Shown: positions 17,237 through 26,373, counted from the first letter of the stretch. The stretch is 64,000 nt of DNA from Ruthenibacterium lactatiformans (GCF_000949455.1 NZ_JXXK01000003.1:1-64000), one strand, 5' to 3'. The notes: generated from the letters alone by a model not told the origin. Translations and numbers: made by a program.

Positions 17237-18457
17237 ATGAGCACTCTTGGCAAAAAGACAGTTGAAGATATTGAGGTAAAGGGCAGAAACGTTCTGGTCC
17301 GCTGCGATTTCAACGTCCCCATGAAGGACGGCGTCATCACCAATGACAACCGCATCGTGGCCGCTCTGCCCACCATTAAAAAGCTGATCGAGAACGGTGG
17401 CCGGGTCATTCTGTGCAGCCATCTGGGTAAGCCCAAGAACGGTCCCGAGGAAAAATTCAGTCTCGCGCCCGTCGCCGTGCGCCTCTCCGAACTGCTTGGC
17501 AAGCCCGTCGTGTTTGCCAATGACGACAATGTGGCGGGCGAAAATGCCAAAGCCGCCGTTGCCGCAATGCAGGACGGCGATGTTGTGCTGCTGCAGAACA
17601 CCCGTTTCCGCAAGGAAGAAACCAAAAATCTGCCCGAGTTCTCCAAAGACCTGGCCGATCTGGTGGGTACGGACGGCGCCTATGTAAACGACGCTTTTGG
17701 CTCCGCACACCGCGCCCACTGCTCCACCGCCGGCGTTACCGACTACATCAAGGACACCGCTGTGGGCTACCTGATGGAGAAAGAGATCCGTTACCTGGGC
17801 AACGCCGTCAACGACCCTGTGCGCCCGTTCGTGGCCATCCTGGGCGGCGCGAAAGTCGCCGATAAGCTGAACGTCATTGAAAACCTGCTGAACAAGGTGG
17901 ACACGCTGATCATCGGCGGCGGCATGGCTTATACGTTCCTGGCCGCCAAGGGCTGCGAAGTCGGCAAATCTCTTGTGGACCTGGAGAAGGTGGATTACTG
18001 CAAGGATATGCTGAAGAAGGCCGAGGAAAAGGGCGTTTCCCTGCTGCTGCCGGTAGACACCACCGTGGCTTCCGCCTTCCCCGACCCCATCGACGCGGAG
18101 ATTGCCGTCGAAGTGGTGGATTCGGACAAGATCCCGGCCGACATGATGGGCCTTGACATCGGCCCCAAAACGATGGAGCTGTTTGCCGGCGCGGTGAAGA
18201 GCGCCAAGACCGTTGTGTGGAACGGCCCCATGGGCGTGTTCGAGAACCCGGTTCTGGCCGCCGGCACCAAGGCGGTAGCGAAAGCCCTGGCTGAAACAGA
18301 CGCCACCACGGTCATCGGCGGCGGTGACAGCGCGGCTGCCGTGATGCAGCTGGGCTATGCCGACAGGATGACGCACATCTCCACGGGCGGCGGCGCCAGC
18401 CTGGAATACCTGGAGGGCAAAGAGCTGCCCGGCATCGCCTGCATCGCGGGCGCATAA
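17237..18457 (+). CDS. pgk: Phosphoglycerate kinase
   Basis: Glycolytic enzyme making ATP from 1,3-bisphosphoglycerate. From ATG 17237 the product is 406 residues; VRCDFNVPMKDG (N-terminal domain signature), SHLGKPK, GSAHRAH, LGGAKVADK, and the C-terminal nucleotide site WNGPMGVFE and GGGDSAAAV are intact. First gene of a glycolytic cluster pgk-tpiA-gpmI under its own promoter. A strong hairpin lies between pgk and tpiA. Confidence 0.97.
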   Translation: MSTLGKKTVEDIEVKGRNVLVRCDFNVPMKDGVITNDNRIVAALPTIKKLIENGGRVILCSHLGKPKNGPEEKFSLAPVAVRLSELLGKPVVFANDDNVAGENAKAAVAAMQDGDVVLLQNTRFRKEETKNLPEFSKDLADLVGTDGAYVNDAFGSAHRAHCSTAGVTDYIKDTAVGYLMEKEIRYLGNAVNDPVRPFVAILGGAKVADKLNVIENLLNKVDTLIIGGGMAYTFLAAKGCEVGKSLVDLEKVDYCKDMLKKAEEKGVSLLLPVDTTVASAFPDPIDAEIAVEVVDSDKIPADMMGLDIGPKTMELFAGAVKSAKTVVWNGPMGVFENPVLAAGTKAVAKALAETDATTVIGGGDSAAAVMQLGYADRMTHISTGGGASLEYLEGKELPGIACIAGA

Positions 18458-18466
18458 GACTCTTTT

Positions 18467-18506
18467 GCAGGGGCGGCGGGAATCCCGCCTGCCCCTGCGG
18501 TTTTTC
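18467..18506 (+). terminator. Terminator-like hairpin between pgk and tpiA
   Basis: GCAGGGGC...GCGGG pairs with CCCGC...GCCCCTGC across a 3-nt loop, followed by GGTTTTTC. It may reduce read-through into tpiA or act as a processing stem. Confidence 0.65.
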
Positions 18507-18551
18507 TCCGGCGGGACGCCGGGCAATATCTTTCAGAACGGAGAATATACG

Positions 18552-19319
18552 ATGAACAAAGCAAAACGCAAAGCCGTCATTGCCGGCAACTGGAAAATGA
18601 ATAAGACCGCCACCGAGGCCGCGTCTCTCATCGACGCGCTCGTTCCCGCCGTACAGGGAGCGGGCTGCGACGTTGTCATCTGCACGCCGTTCACCAGCCT
18701 CTGCACGGCCGTGGAAAAATGCGCCGGCACCAACATCGGTGTGGGCGCAGAAAACGTGCATTTTGAAAAATCCGGCGCATTCACGGGCGAGATATCTGCG
18801 GATATGCTGATGGATCTGGGCGTGAAATATGTCATCACCGGTCACTCTGAGCGCCGCCAGTACTTTGCCGAAACGGACGAGACCGTCAACAAGCGTACCA
18901 AAGCCGCTTTGGCCGCGGGCCTGACGGTGATCGTGTGTGTGGGCGAGAGCCTGGCCCAGCGTGAGCAGGGCGTGACCGAGGAGCTTGTGCGCATGCAGAC
19001 GAAGATCGCGCTGGGCGGCGTTTCCGCTGAAGAAATGGCCCGCGTCATCATCGCTTACGAGCCGGTGTGGGCCATCGGCACGGGGCGCACCGCCACGGCG
19101 GACCAGGCGCAGGAAGTCTGCGCGGCCATCCGCAAGGTGGTGGGTGAGCTGTACGGCGAGGCAGTGGCCGAGGCCACGACCATCCAGTACGGCGGCAGCA
19201 TGAACGCCGCCAACGCCGATGAGCTGCTGAGCAAGCCTGATGTGGACGGCGGCCTCATCGGAGGCGCCTCCCTGAAGCCTGCGGACTTTGCCGCCATCGT
19301 TGCCGCGGCAGGCAAATAA
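18552..19319 (+). CDS. tpiA: Triosephosphate isomerase
   Basis: Interconverts dihydroxyacetone phosphate and glyceraldehyde 3-phosphate. The 255-residue product has the catalytic set: Lys in GNWKMNK (residue 15), His in ITGHSERR, Glu in AYEPVWAIGTG, then YGGSMNAAN and GGLIGGASL. ATG 18552 is chosen by homology and position after the pgk hairpin. The mgsA product at the window's left end draws on the same substrate. Confidence 0.97.
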   Translation: MNKAKRKAVIAGNWKMNKTATEAASLIDALVPAVQGAGCDVVICTPFTSLCTAVEKCAGTNIGVGAENVHFEKSGAFTGEISADMLMDLGVKYVITGHSERRQYFAETDETVNKRTKAALAAGLTVIVCVGESLAQREQGVTEELVRMQTKIALGGVSAEEMARVIIAYEPVWAIGTGRTATADQAQEVCAAIRKVVGELYGEAVAEATTIQYGGSMNAANADELLSKPDVDGGLIGGASLKPADFAAIVAAAGK

Positions 19320-19401
19320 TTTTCCGCTGCTCTTTTTGCAAAACAGCGCTGCCCGCGCGGCGCATCCCCATTCAATTTCTTTTTTCAGAAAGGAACCATC
19401 T

Positions 19402-20922
19402 ATGAAAAAACCTCTGCTTCTCTGCATTCTGGACGGCTTCGGCTGGGTGCCCGACCAAACCTACGGCAACGCCATCCTTGCCGCCAGGACGCCCAACCTG
19501 GATAAGCTGTTCGCGCAGTATCCTTACACCACCATCGGCGCTTCCGGTATGAACGTCGGTTTACCAGACGGCCAGATGGGCAACAGCGAGGTGGGCCACA
19601 CGAACATCGGCGCAGGCCGTATCGTGTATCAGGAGCTCACTCGCATCACCAAAGACATCCAGGACGGCGGCTTTTTTGAAAATCCGGCCCTGCTGGGCGC
19701 AGTAAAGAACGCTGCGGCGGACGGTAAGGCACTGCATCTCATCGGCCTGCTCTCCAACGGCGGTGTCCACAGCCACAACGAGCATCTGTATGCGCTGTTG
19801 GAGCTGGCAAAGCGCGGCGGCGTAAAGGATGTTTACGTCCATGCCATTATGGACGGCCGCGATGTGCCGCCCGATTCCGGCAAGGGGTTCATTGAAGAGC
19901 TGGAAGCCAAAATGGCCGAGATCGGCGTGGGCAAGATCGCCACCGTCACGGGCCGCTATTACGCCATGGACCGCGACAACCGCTGGGACCGTGTGGAAAA
20001 GGCCTACGCCGCCATGGTATACGGCGAAGGCGTGCACGGCACACCGGAAGAAGTGATGAAAAAAAGCTATGCGGACGGCGTGACGGACGAATTCGTCGTG
20101 CCCGCCGTGACCTGTGAAGGCGGCCGCGTATCCGCCGGGGACAGCGTGGTGTTCTTCAATTTCCGCCCGGACCGCGCGCGGGAGATCACCCGCACCTTTG
20201 TAGATGATGCATTTGCAGGCTTCGAGCGCCGGAACGGCCGTTTCCCTCTGTACTATGTGTGCTTCACCCAGTATGACGCCACGATGCCCAATGTGGAAGT
20301 CGCGTTCCATCCGCAGAGCCTGAACAACGTTATGGGCGAATATCTGGCCAAAAACGGCAAAACGCAGCTGCGCATTGCTGAGACGGAAAAATATGCCCAT
20401 GTGACATTCTTCTTCAACGGCGGCGTGGAGGCCCCGTTTGAAGGTGAGGACCGCGCGCTGATTCCCAGCCCCAAGGTGGCCACCTACGACCTGCAGCCCG
20501 AGATGAGCGCATATCTGGTGGCTGACGAATGCGTCAAGCGTATCGAAAGCGACCAATACGACGTCATCATCCTGAACTTTGCAAACTGCGATATGGTGGG
20601 CCATACCGGCGTGTTCGAAGCAGCCGTCAAGGCCGTGGAGGCTGTGGACGCCTGTGCGGGCAAAGTGATCGGCGCGGTTTTGGCCAAGGGCGGCGCGGTG
20701 CTGCTGACGGCAGACCACGGCAACGCCGACAAAATGTACGATCCAGACCCCGAGCACCCCTTCACCGCACACACCACGAATCCCGTGCCTTTCCTGGTTG
20801 CAGGCGTGGAAAATGCAAAGCTGCGCGAAGGCGGCGTTCTGGCGGACATCGCCCCCACGATGCTCAAGATCATGGGCCTGCCCCAGCCCGAAGAGATGAC
20901 GGGCAAAAGCATCCTCGAATAA
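19402..20922 (+). CDS. gpmI: 2,3-bisphosphoglycerate-independent phosphoglycerate mutase
   Basis: Mn-dependent alkaline-phosphatase-superfamily enzyme interconverting 3- and 2-phosphoglycerate. The 506-residue protein begins KKPLLLCILDGFG (metal Asp11), with nucleophile Ser62 in QMGNSEVGHTNIGAGR, HAIMDGRDVPP, FNFRPDRAREIT, NCDMVGHTG and TADHGNADKM. AGAAAGGA is just before the ATG. Last gene of the glycolytic cluster; a terminator follows. Confidence 0.97.
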   Translation: MKKPLLLCILDGFGWVPDQTYGNAILAARTPNLDKLFAQYPYTTIGASGMNVGLPDGQMGNSEVGHTNIGAGRIVYQELTRITKDIQDGGFFENPALLGAVKNAAADGKALHLIGLLSNGGVHSHNEHLYALLELAKRGGVKDVYVHAIMDGRDVPPDSGKGFIEELEAKMAEIGVGKIATVTGRYYAMDRDNRWDRVEKAYAAMVYGEGVHGTPEEVMKKSYADGVTDEFVVPAVTCEGGRVSAGDSVVFFNFRPDRAREITRTFVDDAFAGFERRNGRFPLYYVCFTQYDATMPNVEVAFHPQSLNNVMGEYLAKNGKTQLRIAETEKYAHVTFFFNGGVEAPFEGEDRALIPSPKVATYDLQPEMSAYLVADECVKRIESDQYDVIILNFANCDMVGHTGVFEAAVKAVEAVDACAGKVIGAVLAKGGAVLLTADHGNADKMYDPDPEHPFTAHTTNPVPFLVAGVENAKLREGGVLADIAPTMLKIMGLPQPEEMTGKSILE

Positions 20923-20936
20923 GCTGTGCCGTACAA

Positions 20937-20972
20937 AAAGCCCCGTGTCCGTCCGGACGCGGGGCTTTCTCG
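20937..20972. terminator. Terminator after gpmI
   Basis: AAAGCCCCGTGTCC / GGACGCGGGGCTTT with a 4-nt loop and T/A runs; lies between convergent gpmI and the anti-sigma-like gene. Confidence 0.85.
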
Positions 20973-20993
20973 CTTCACACGGTATTTCTTCTG

Positions 20994-21764
20994 TCATGCA
21001 TAAGACATGGAATCCACGATGGCGCGCATCGTCTGCTGCGTCACATGGCCGGATAACGTATACCGCACGCCGTCTGCCACGAATACCGCTGCACACTCCG
21101 GCTTCAGGCCGCTTCCGGCCGTGCCTGGCGCCGTATCCACCAGCAGGTTCACCGTATGGCCCCCGGCGGAAGTGAACGTGTCCGCATAAGCATAATAGCC
21201 CAGATAATCCGTGTCAAAGGGCTGCTGCGCCTCATCTGAGACCCATTCCAGCGTCAGGTCCACAGGCGTCTGGTACACCGTGCCCGCCGTCCAGGAGTAG
21301 TAGTCGTATTCGTCCTGCCAGACAAGGTCCCTCAAGTCGCCCACCAGGTACGCCTTTGCCTTTACGATCTGGTATTCCCCTCCGAAATTTTTATAGCTCA
21401 CGCGCGTATACGGATTTTCCCGGGCGCCCTCCGCCCAGAGGAACGGCACGCCCAAAGCCCGGGAAAGCGCGTCCAGTCCCTCCGCCTGCTGCTCCGTACC
21501 GTCCGCCGGGCCTCCTGTATCCGCGGTTTCCACCATGGTCATGGGCTCCAGCGGCGGCAGCTCCCGTCCATTGACGTTCATGCCGAACAGTCGGGCCGCT
21601 GCCAGCGCTGTTGCGCCGCCCAGCACGCATACAGCCGCCAGCAGGGCTGCTGCCCGGCGCACGCGGCTCCGGCGGGCAGGCCGGGCGCAAAGCGCATCGT
21701 ATACCGTTTCCGGAAGATGCTGTCCGGCCAGCCTTGTGTCGATCGCCTGTCTGATCTTTTCCAT
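20994..21764 (-). CDS. Probable membrane anti-sigma factor
   Basis: A 256-residue protein from ATG 21764. Residues 1-35 are basic and cytosolic, a single membrane helix follows (about 38-58), and about 190 residues are predicted outside, ending in a DUF4367-like region (GGHTVNLLVDT...CAAVFVADGVRYTLSGHVTQQTM). It starts 2 bp after the stop of the ECF sigma gene, the standard order for a sigma/anti-sigma pair. No zinc-binding HxxxCxxC anti-sigma motif is seen, so the role rests on context and topology. Confidence 0.72.
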   Translation of the reverse strand: MEKIRQAIDTRLAGQHLPETVYDALCARPARRSRVRRAAALLAAVCVLGGATALAAARLFGMNVNGRELPPLEPMTMVETADTGGPADGTEQQAEGLDALSRALGVPFLWAEGARENPYTRVSYKNFGGEYQIVKAKAYLVGDLRDLVWQDEYDYYSWTAGTVYQTPVDLTLEWVSDEAQQPFDTDYLGYYAYADTFTSAGGHTVNLLVDTAPGTAGSGLKPECAAVFVADGVRYTLSGHVTQQTMRAIVDSMSYA

Positions 21765-21766
21765 CT

Positions 21767-22252
21767 TCACTGCTCCTCCAATTCTTTTTTCAACTGCTGC
21801 CGCGCGCGCCGGAGCCGCTGATACACAGCGTCCTCGCGTATGCCAAGCACCGCGGCCGTCTCGGCGGCGGTCATGTCCTGATAATAATACAGCAGCACGG
21901 CGGCACGGTATTTTTGCGGCAGCCGCCCGATGGCCCGGATCAGCGCCATATGTGTATCCGCCTCCGGGTACGGGTCCGCCCCGGACGGCTCCGGCAGCTC
22001 CTGCGCCCGGCGGAACCACTGGGTGCGCAGCTCGTTTTTACAGCGGTTCACAGCGATGCGCATAAGCCACGCCTTTTCCGAATCTGTCCGCGCCAGCGCA
22101 CCGTATTTGCGTGCGGCCTGCAAAAAAGTCTCCTGCGCCACGTCTTGGGCCAAATGATAATCTTTGAGATACACGCAGCACATGCGCACCACGCTGTCGC
22201 CGTATTCCCGCGCCAGCCGCAGCAGCACGGCGTTTTGTTCCGTGTTCTGCAC
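21767..22252 (-). CDS. ECF-family RNA polymerase sigma factor
   Basis: A 161-residue sigma factor with region 2 (DSVVRMCCVYLKDYHLAQDVAQETFLQA, about 18-50) and region 4 (LPQKYRAAVLLYYYQDMTAAETAAVLG...VYQRLRRAR, about 105-150). GTG at 22252 is chosen because AAAGGGGG lies 7 nt upstream; ATG 22285 would enclose that site. Followed after 2 bp by a membrane protein that is probably its anti-sigma factor, so it likely responds to an envelope signal. Target promoters cannot be told from here. Confidence 0.88.
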   Translation of the reverse strand: MQNTEQNAVLLRLAREYGDSVVRMCCVYLKDYHLAQDVAQETFLQAARKYGALARTDSEKAWLMRIAVNRCKNELRTQWFRRAQELPEPSGADPYPEADTHMALIRAIGRLPQKYRAAVLLYYYQDMTAAETAAVLGIREDAVYQRLRRARQQLKKELEEQ

Positions 22253-22349
22253 CCCGCGTTCCCCCTTTCCATCTATAAGACACATCGGCCGGGCCAAACC
22301 TGACAAAATTTTTGCATTGGGCGTGTTGTCACCTTTGTTTTTCCACCAA

Positions 22350-22383
22350 AAAGCCCCGCGGCTCAAAATGAGCCGCGGGGCGA
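22350..22383 (-). terminator. Terminator after the NERD gene
   Basis: Perfect 12-bp stem GCCCCGCGGCTC / GAGCCGCGGGGC with 5-nt loop; on the minus strand TTTTTGG follows. Confidence 0.88.
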
Positions 22384-22410
22384 CCAAGATACGGAAACGC
22401 GCAAAAAATA

Positions 22411-23124
22411 CTATTCGCAGGCCTGCTCCAGCAGGGCAGCCAGCCGTGCCGCGTCCACCGGGCGCCCCGGCTCCGGCGCGCTCTGAATGGCGCGGCGCAA
22501 CGAGGTCTCATCGGTATAGATGCGCGCGTCGCGCACGCCCACACGCGCATTCTTGTTGGCAAAATATACAAAGCTGTGTACAGGGCACGCCTGCTTTGCA
22601 TCGGCAAGAAGCTGCTCCATCAGCTTGTGCTGGCGTTCTGCCTGCAGCAGTGGATTTTTCATTGTTTTTGCGCCCCGGCGCTTGACCTGCGACCACCACT
22701 CCGCGTCCGTCTTACCTGTGATGACGCCGGCGTGGTTTTTTGTCTCTACGATAAACACGCCGTTTTTGCCCACGACCACCGCATCCAGCTCCATCACTTT
22801 GCCCCGCACGCGGAACACCGGGTTCACCAACACATGGTAGGCGTACGGCAGCGCGCGCAGCGCAGCCGCGGCCTGCCGCTCGCCGTCGATACCGCTTTTC
22901 AGGACTGCGCTGCGGGTGTACAACACACGGAAACACAGTGCGCCCGCCGCGGCCGCAGCCAGCGCTCCATAGGCCAGCGCGGCAGGAGGCTGCCGCTTTG
23001 CCAGCAGAGCTGTCAGATACCACGCAGCCAGCGCCGTGGGCGCAAACACACAGGCTGCCATGCCCAGCATCAGCCGGGCGCGTTTTTTTGTATTCGCGTT
23101 GCGTTTTTTATGCAGGACCGCCAT
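22411..23124 (-). CDS. NERD domain-containing membrane protein
   Basis: A 237-residue protein with a basic N-terminus, two membrane helices (about 17-40 and 47-68) and a cytosolic NERD (nuclease-related) domain at about 78-195: GIDGERQAAAALRAL, then NPVFRVRGKVMELDAVVVGKNGVFIVETKNH with the predicted nuclease-fold D...ETK core. Whether it cuts nucleic acid is unknown. It begins 4 bp before the galM stop region (galM ends 5 bp upstream), so it is co-transcribed with galM. Confidence 0.83.
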   Translation of the reverse strand: MAVLHKKRNANTKKRARLMLGMAACVFAPTALAAWYLTALLAKRQPPAALAYGALAAAAAGALCFRVLYTRSAVLKSGIDGERQAAAALRALPYAYHVLVNPVFRVRGKVMELDAVVVGKNGVFIVETKNHAGVITGKTDAEWWSQVKRRGAKTMKNPLLQAERQHKLMEQLLADAKQACPVHSFVYFANKNARVGVRDARIYTDETSLRRAIQSAPEPGRPVDAARLAALLEQACE

Positions 23125-23128
23125 TCTT

Positions 23129-24166
23129 TCACTCCGTCAGGAATTTATAAATCGTCGTTTCGTGATATTCCTCGCCGGGGCGCAGCTCCACAGAGGGAAA
23201 TTCGGGGTGCGAGGGCGTACAGGGATAATGCTGGGTCTCCAGGCAAAAGCCCTGATACCGGCCATATATACCGCCCGTCTTACCGGGCCTCGTATCGTTT
23301 TGCAGTGAGTTGCTCGTGTACAGCTGCACGCCGGGCTGTGTGGTGTAGGTCTCCATCGTGATGCCCGTCTTTTCCGAGCGGGCCACGGCTGCCAGAGCCA
23401 GCATCCCCGGTTCCTTGTCCAGAATGAAGTTGTGGTCGTACCCGCCGCACATCTGCAGCTGGCTGTACTCCGCCTGAATGTCCCGGCCGATGGGCTTGGC
23501 CCGGGTGAAATCCATGGGGGTGCCCGCCACGGGCAGGATGCGCCCGGTGGGGCAGGTCTCGGCGTTGCCCTCTGTAAACGTGGAAGCGTTCAGACACAAC
23601 GTCTGTTCCAGCATGCTGCCGCTGGATTGCCCCTCCAGGTTGAAATAACTGTGATTCGTCAGATTGATGATGGTGGGAGCGTCGGTCGTTGCCGTATAGT
23701 CCAGCACCAACGCGTTTTCGTCTGTAAGCGTATAGCGCACCGTAAGCTCCAGGTTTCCCGGAAAGCCGTCCTCTCCGTCGGGACTCACTGCCCGCAGCAC
23801 CAGGCCGCCGTCCACGATGCTGCCCTTGTACACTTTCTTGGCAAATGTGCCGTGCAGATGGTTCGGCCCGTTGTTGGGTTCCAATTCATATGTTTTGCCA
23901 TCCAATGTGAAGCGCGATTTCTCAATGCGGTTGGCATAGCGGCCGATGAACGCGCCGAATACGCCGCCCAATTCGTAATCCTCCAGCGTACTGTAGCCCA
24001 GCGCCACGTCACGCAGCTCACCGGTGTTGTCCTTTACCCATATATTGGTGATGACGCAGCCGTACTCGATGACAGCCACACGCATGCCCGCGGCGTTTTC
24101 CAGAATATACTGGTAAATCTCCTCGCCGTTTTGCGTCCTGCCATAATAATGGCTCGTGATAGACAT
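23129..24166 (-). CDS. galM: Aldose 1-epimerase (mutarotase)
   Basis: Interconverts alpha and beta aldoses, feeding galactose and glucose into catabolism. The 345-residue protein has the family residues: GRYANRIEKSRF, NNGPNHLHG (substrate His), NLTNHSYFNLEG (catalytic His) and the late Glu in SVELRPGEEYHE. GGGAGG precedes the ATG. It has a recognisable promoter and is followed tightly by the NERD gene. Confidence 0.94.
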   Translation of the reverse strand: MSITSHYYGRTQNGEEIYQYILENAAGMRVAVIEYGCVITNIWVKDNTGELRDVALGYSTLEDYELGGVFGAFIGRYANRIEKSRFTLDGKTYELEPNNGPNHLHGTFAKKVYKGSIVDGGLVLRAVSPDGEDGFPGNLELTVRYTLTDENALVLDYTATTDAPTIINLTNHSYFNLEGQSSGSMLEQTLCLNASTFTEGNAETCPTGRILPVAGTPMDFTRAKPIGRDIQAEYSQLQMCGGYDHNFILDKEPGMLALAAVARSEKTGITMETYTTQPGVQLYTSNSLQNDTRPGKTGGIYGRYQGFCLETQHYPCTPSHPEFPSVELRPGEEYHETTIYKFLTE

Positions 24167-24223
24167 CGTATGTTCCCTCCCACATTTTCCCGCGCGCGGC
24201 GGGCGCTTTCTTTCTGTTATTTT

Positions 24224-24252
24224 ATTTTACCGCGAAATGCCGCGAAAGGCAA
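24224..24252 (-). promoter_or_regulatory. Promoter of galM with a direct repeat in the spacer
   Basis: Minus strand: -35 TTGCCT (24252-24247), 17-bp spacer, -10 TAAAAT (24229-24224). On the plus strand CCGCGAAA occurs twice, 2 bp apart, within the spacer. Confidence 0.6.
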
Positions 24253-24267
24253 CGCATATCTTCCCGC

Positions 24268-24297
24268 TTGCGCTTGTATCCGTGCGCATGATATGAT
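24268..24297 (+). promoter_or_regulatory. Promoter of the RibD/DHFR-like gene
   Basis: -35 TTGCGC (24268-24273), 18-bp spacer, -10 TATGAT (24292-24297). Divergent from and adjacent to the galM promoter. Confidence 0.55.
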
Positions 24298-24327
24298 AAA
24301 TAGCATCCATTCTTGGGAGGACGGTTT

Positions 24328-24885
24328 ATGGAACGAAAGGTGATCTTATATCTCGCCATGAGTCTTGACGGCTTCATTGCCGACAAAAACGGCGGCGTCG
24401 GCTGGATGGACCTCGCCAACAACGGCGAAGCCTTTGAAGGGGACTATGGTTATGCCGCCTTTTCCGCCGAAGTGGACACCGTACTGATGGGCATGACGAC
24501 TTACCGCCAAATTACGCAGGAGCTCTCTCCCGGCGCGTGGCCGTATGTGGGAATGGAGTGCCAAGTGTTCACACACGGTGCACCCCCGCCGGACGCAAAC
24601 GCCGTTTTTACGTCCGAGGACCCGGCAGAGGCGGTACGCCGCCTGAAAGCGCGCTCCGGGCGGAATATCTGGGTGTGCGGCGGCGCGCAGCTCGCCCGCC
24701 GGATGATGGCGCTTGACCTCATCGACGTTTACCAGCTCACGGTCATGCCGGTGATCCTGGGCGGAGGCGTCCGCCTGTTTCCCCCGGAGGGGCCCGCATT
24801 GCCTCTGCGTCTGACGAGGCATACGGTGTGCAACGGCGTGGTGGAGCTGGTATATGTGCGGCGGGACGCGCCGCCCCCCGTATGA
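24328..24885 (+). CDS. Dihydrofolate reductase family protein (RibD C-terminal-like)
   Basis: A 185-residue NADPH-dependent reductase-fold protein: VILYLAMSLDGFIADKNGGVGWM at the N-terminus, VLMGMTTYRQI, the cofactor loop GRNIWVCGGAQLARRMM, and PVILGGGVRLFP near the end. It belongs to the RibD_C/YwjB-like group, not classical folA. GGGAGG lies 7 nt before ATG 24328. Substrate unknown. A hairpin with a T run follows. Confidence 0.85.
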   Translation: MERKVILYLAMSLDGFIADKNGGVGWMDLANNGEAFEGDYGYAAFSAEVDTVLMGMTTYRQITQELSPGAWPYVGMECQVFTHGAPPPDANAVFTSEDPAEAVRRLKARSGRNIWVCGGAQLARRMMALDLIDVYQLTVMPVILGGGVRLFPPEGPALPLRLTRHTVCNGVVELVYVRRDAPPPV

Positions 24886-24891
24886 ACAAAG

Positions 24892-24930
24892 ACCCCGCGG
24901 CGGAAACGCTCCGCTGCGGGGCCTGCTTTT
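24892..24930. terminator. Bidirectional terminator
   Basis: CCCCGCGGCGG pairs with CCGCTGCGGGG (one mismatch region) followed by CCTGCTTTTG; separates convergent reductase gene and dapL. Confidence 0.65.
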
Positions 24931-24960
24931 GCCGTACTGTTTTTGTTGATACGGCGCGCC

Positions 24961-26148
24961 TTACAGCACCCGCACTGCCTCTTTCAGCTTCTGCGCTGCC
25001 AGCCTGGTCTTTTCCGCGTCGCCGAAGCCCGTCAGGCGGAAGTAACCCTCACCCTGTGCGCCAAAGCCTGCGCCCGGCGTACCCACAACGCCCGCATGCT
25101 CCAGCAGATGATCGAAGAAATCCCAGGACTTCATGCCGCCGGGGCACTGCATCCAGATATAAGGGCTGTTTTTGCCTCCGCAGTACCATATGCCGGCCTC
25201 GTCCAGCGCGGCCGCGATGACGGCAGCATTGGCCCGGTAGTAGTCGATGGCTGCTCTGGTGGCTTTTTGCCCCTCCTCCGTGAACACGGCCGCAGCCGCC
25301 CGCTGCACAATGTACGGTACGCCGTTGTATTTCGTGGTCTGGCGGCGCAGCCACATGGCATTGAGGTGCAGGCTGCCGCGCACCAGCGCCTGCGGCACTA
25401 CGGTATAGCTGCACCGCGTCCCCGTAAAGCCCGCCGTTTTGGAAAACGAACAGAATTCGATGGCGCAGGTCTCGGCGCCGTTTACCTCGTAGATGCTGTG
25501 GGGCACGTCCCCGTCTGTGATGAAGCTCTCATAAGCCGCGTCGAACAGCAGCACCGCGCCGCGCTCATTCGCATAATCCACCCACGCCTGAAGCTGATCC
25601 CGGCTGTACGCCGCGCCCGTGGGGTTATTGGGGCTGCACAGGTAAATCAGGTCCGCCTGTACATCTGCCTGCGGCATGGGCAGAAAACCGTTTTCCCGCG
25701 TGGCCGCCGCATACACGATACGCCGCCCGGCCATCACATTGGTATCCACATAGACAGGATAGACGGGGTCGGGCACAAGGACGGTATTGTCTACATCGAA
25801 CAGGTCCAGGATATTCCCGATGTCGCTTTTCGCACCGTCGCCCACAAAGATCTCGTTCTCCGCCAGCACAACGCCGCGCCGGGCGTAATAACGCATCAGA
25901 GCCTGCTTCAAAAAGCCGTAGCCCTGCTCGGGGCCATAGCCGTGAAAGGTTTCTTTTTTGCCCATCTCCTCCACAGCGGCGTGCAGCGCATCCACCACAG
26001 GCGCAGCCAGCGGCAGCGTCACGTCGCCGATGCCAAGGCGGATGATCTCCTGTTCCGGATGCTGCTGCGTATAGACCGCCACCTTCTTTGCGATGGTGGA
26101 AAACAGATAGCTTTCGGAAAGGTTCTTGTAGTTTTCATTGATCTTCAA
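24961..26148 (-). CDS. dapL: LL-diaminopimelate aminotransferase
   Basis: PLP aminotransferase that makes LL-diaminopimelate in one step from tetrahydrodipicolinate (lysine and cell-wall synthesis). The product begins KINENYKNLSESYLFSTIAKKV, the DapL N-terminus, followed by IRLGIGDVTLPL, CSPNNPTGAAY and the PLP lysine region SFSKTAGFTGTRC. The best start is TTG at 26148: AGGGGG lies 8 nt upstream and the known family N-terminus begins there; this gives 395 residues. Downstream partner dapF is 2 kb away in the same orientation. Confidence 0.93.
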   Translation of the reverse strand: MKINENYKNLSESYLFSTIAKKVAVYTQQHPEQEIIRLGIGDVTLPLAAPVVDALHAAVEEMGKKETFHGYGPEQGYGFLKQALMRYYARRGVVLAENEIFVGDGAKSDIGNILDLFDVDNTVLVPDPVYPVYVDTNVMAGRRIVYAAATRENGFLPMPQADVQADLIYLCSPNNPTGAAYSRDQLQAWVDYANERGAVLLFDAAYESFITDGDVPHSIYEVNGAETCAIEFCSFSKTAGFTGTRCSYTVVPQALVRGSLHLNAMWLRRQTTKYNGVPYIVQRAAAAVFTEEGQKATRAAIDYYRANAAVIAAALDEAGIWYCGGKNSPYIWMQCPGGMKSWDFFDHLLEHAGVVGTPGAGFGAQGEGYFRLTGFGDAEKTRLAAQKLKEAVRVL

Positions 26149-26243
26149 TTCGTATTTCCCCCTGCCTCTTGATCTGGAAAGAGCCGCCCGCCGGGCGGCC
26201 CGCCTAAGGGTATTATAACACGACACCGCGCCTGCGGCTACAA

Positions 26244-26345
26244 CAAAAGCGCGCCTGCCGCGCTTTTGCGTGTTTCAATGCCCCGAAGCCGGTGCGCTTT
26301 GCGCGCAGGGCCGCGCAAGCGGCGGCTTTGGCGGCATTATAGCAC
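26244..26345. repeat. Structured intergenic repeat family B, copy B1
   Basis: Between dapL and pyrG. It opens with a perfect 10-bp hairpin, CAAAAGCGCG / CGCGCTTTTG with loop CCTGC, then TTCAATG, GCGC-type stems, CCGCgcaaGCGG and ends GGCTTTGG...CATTATA. Order and conserved pieces match 34911-35034. On the minus strand it directly follows the pyrG stop and could terminate or process that transcript. Confidence 0.75.
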
Positions 26346-26373
26346 GACGCCGCGCCTGCCGCAGTAAGCGCGT

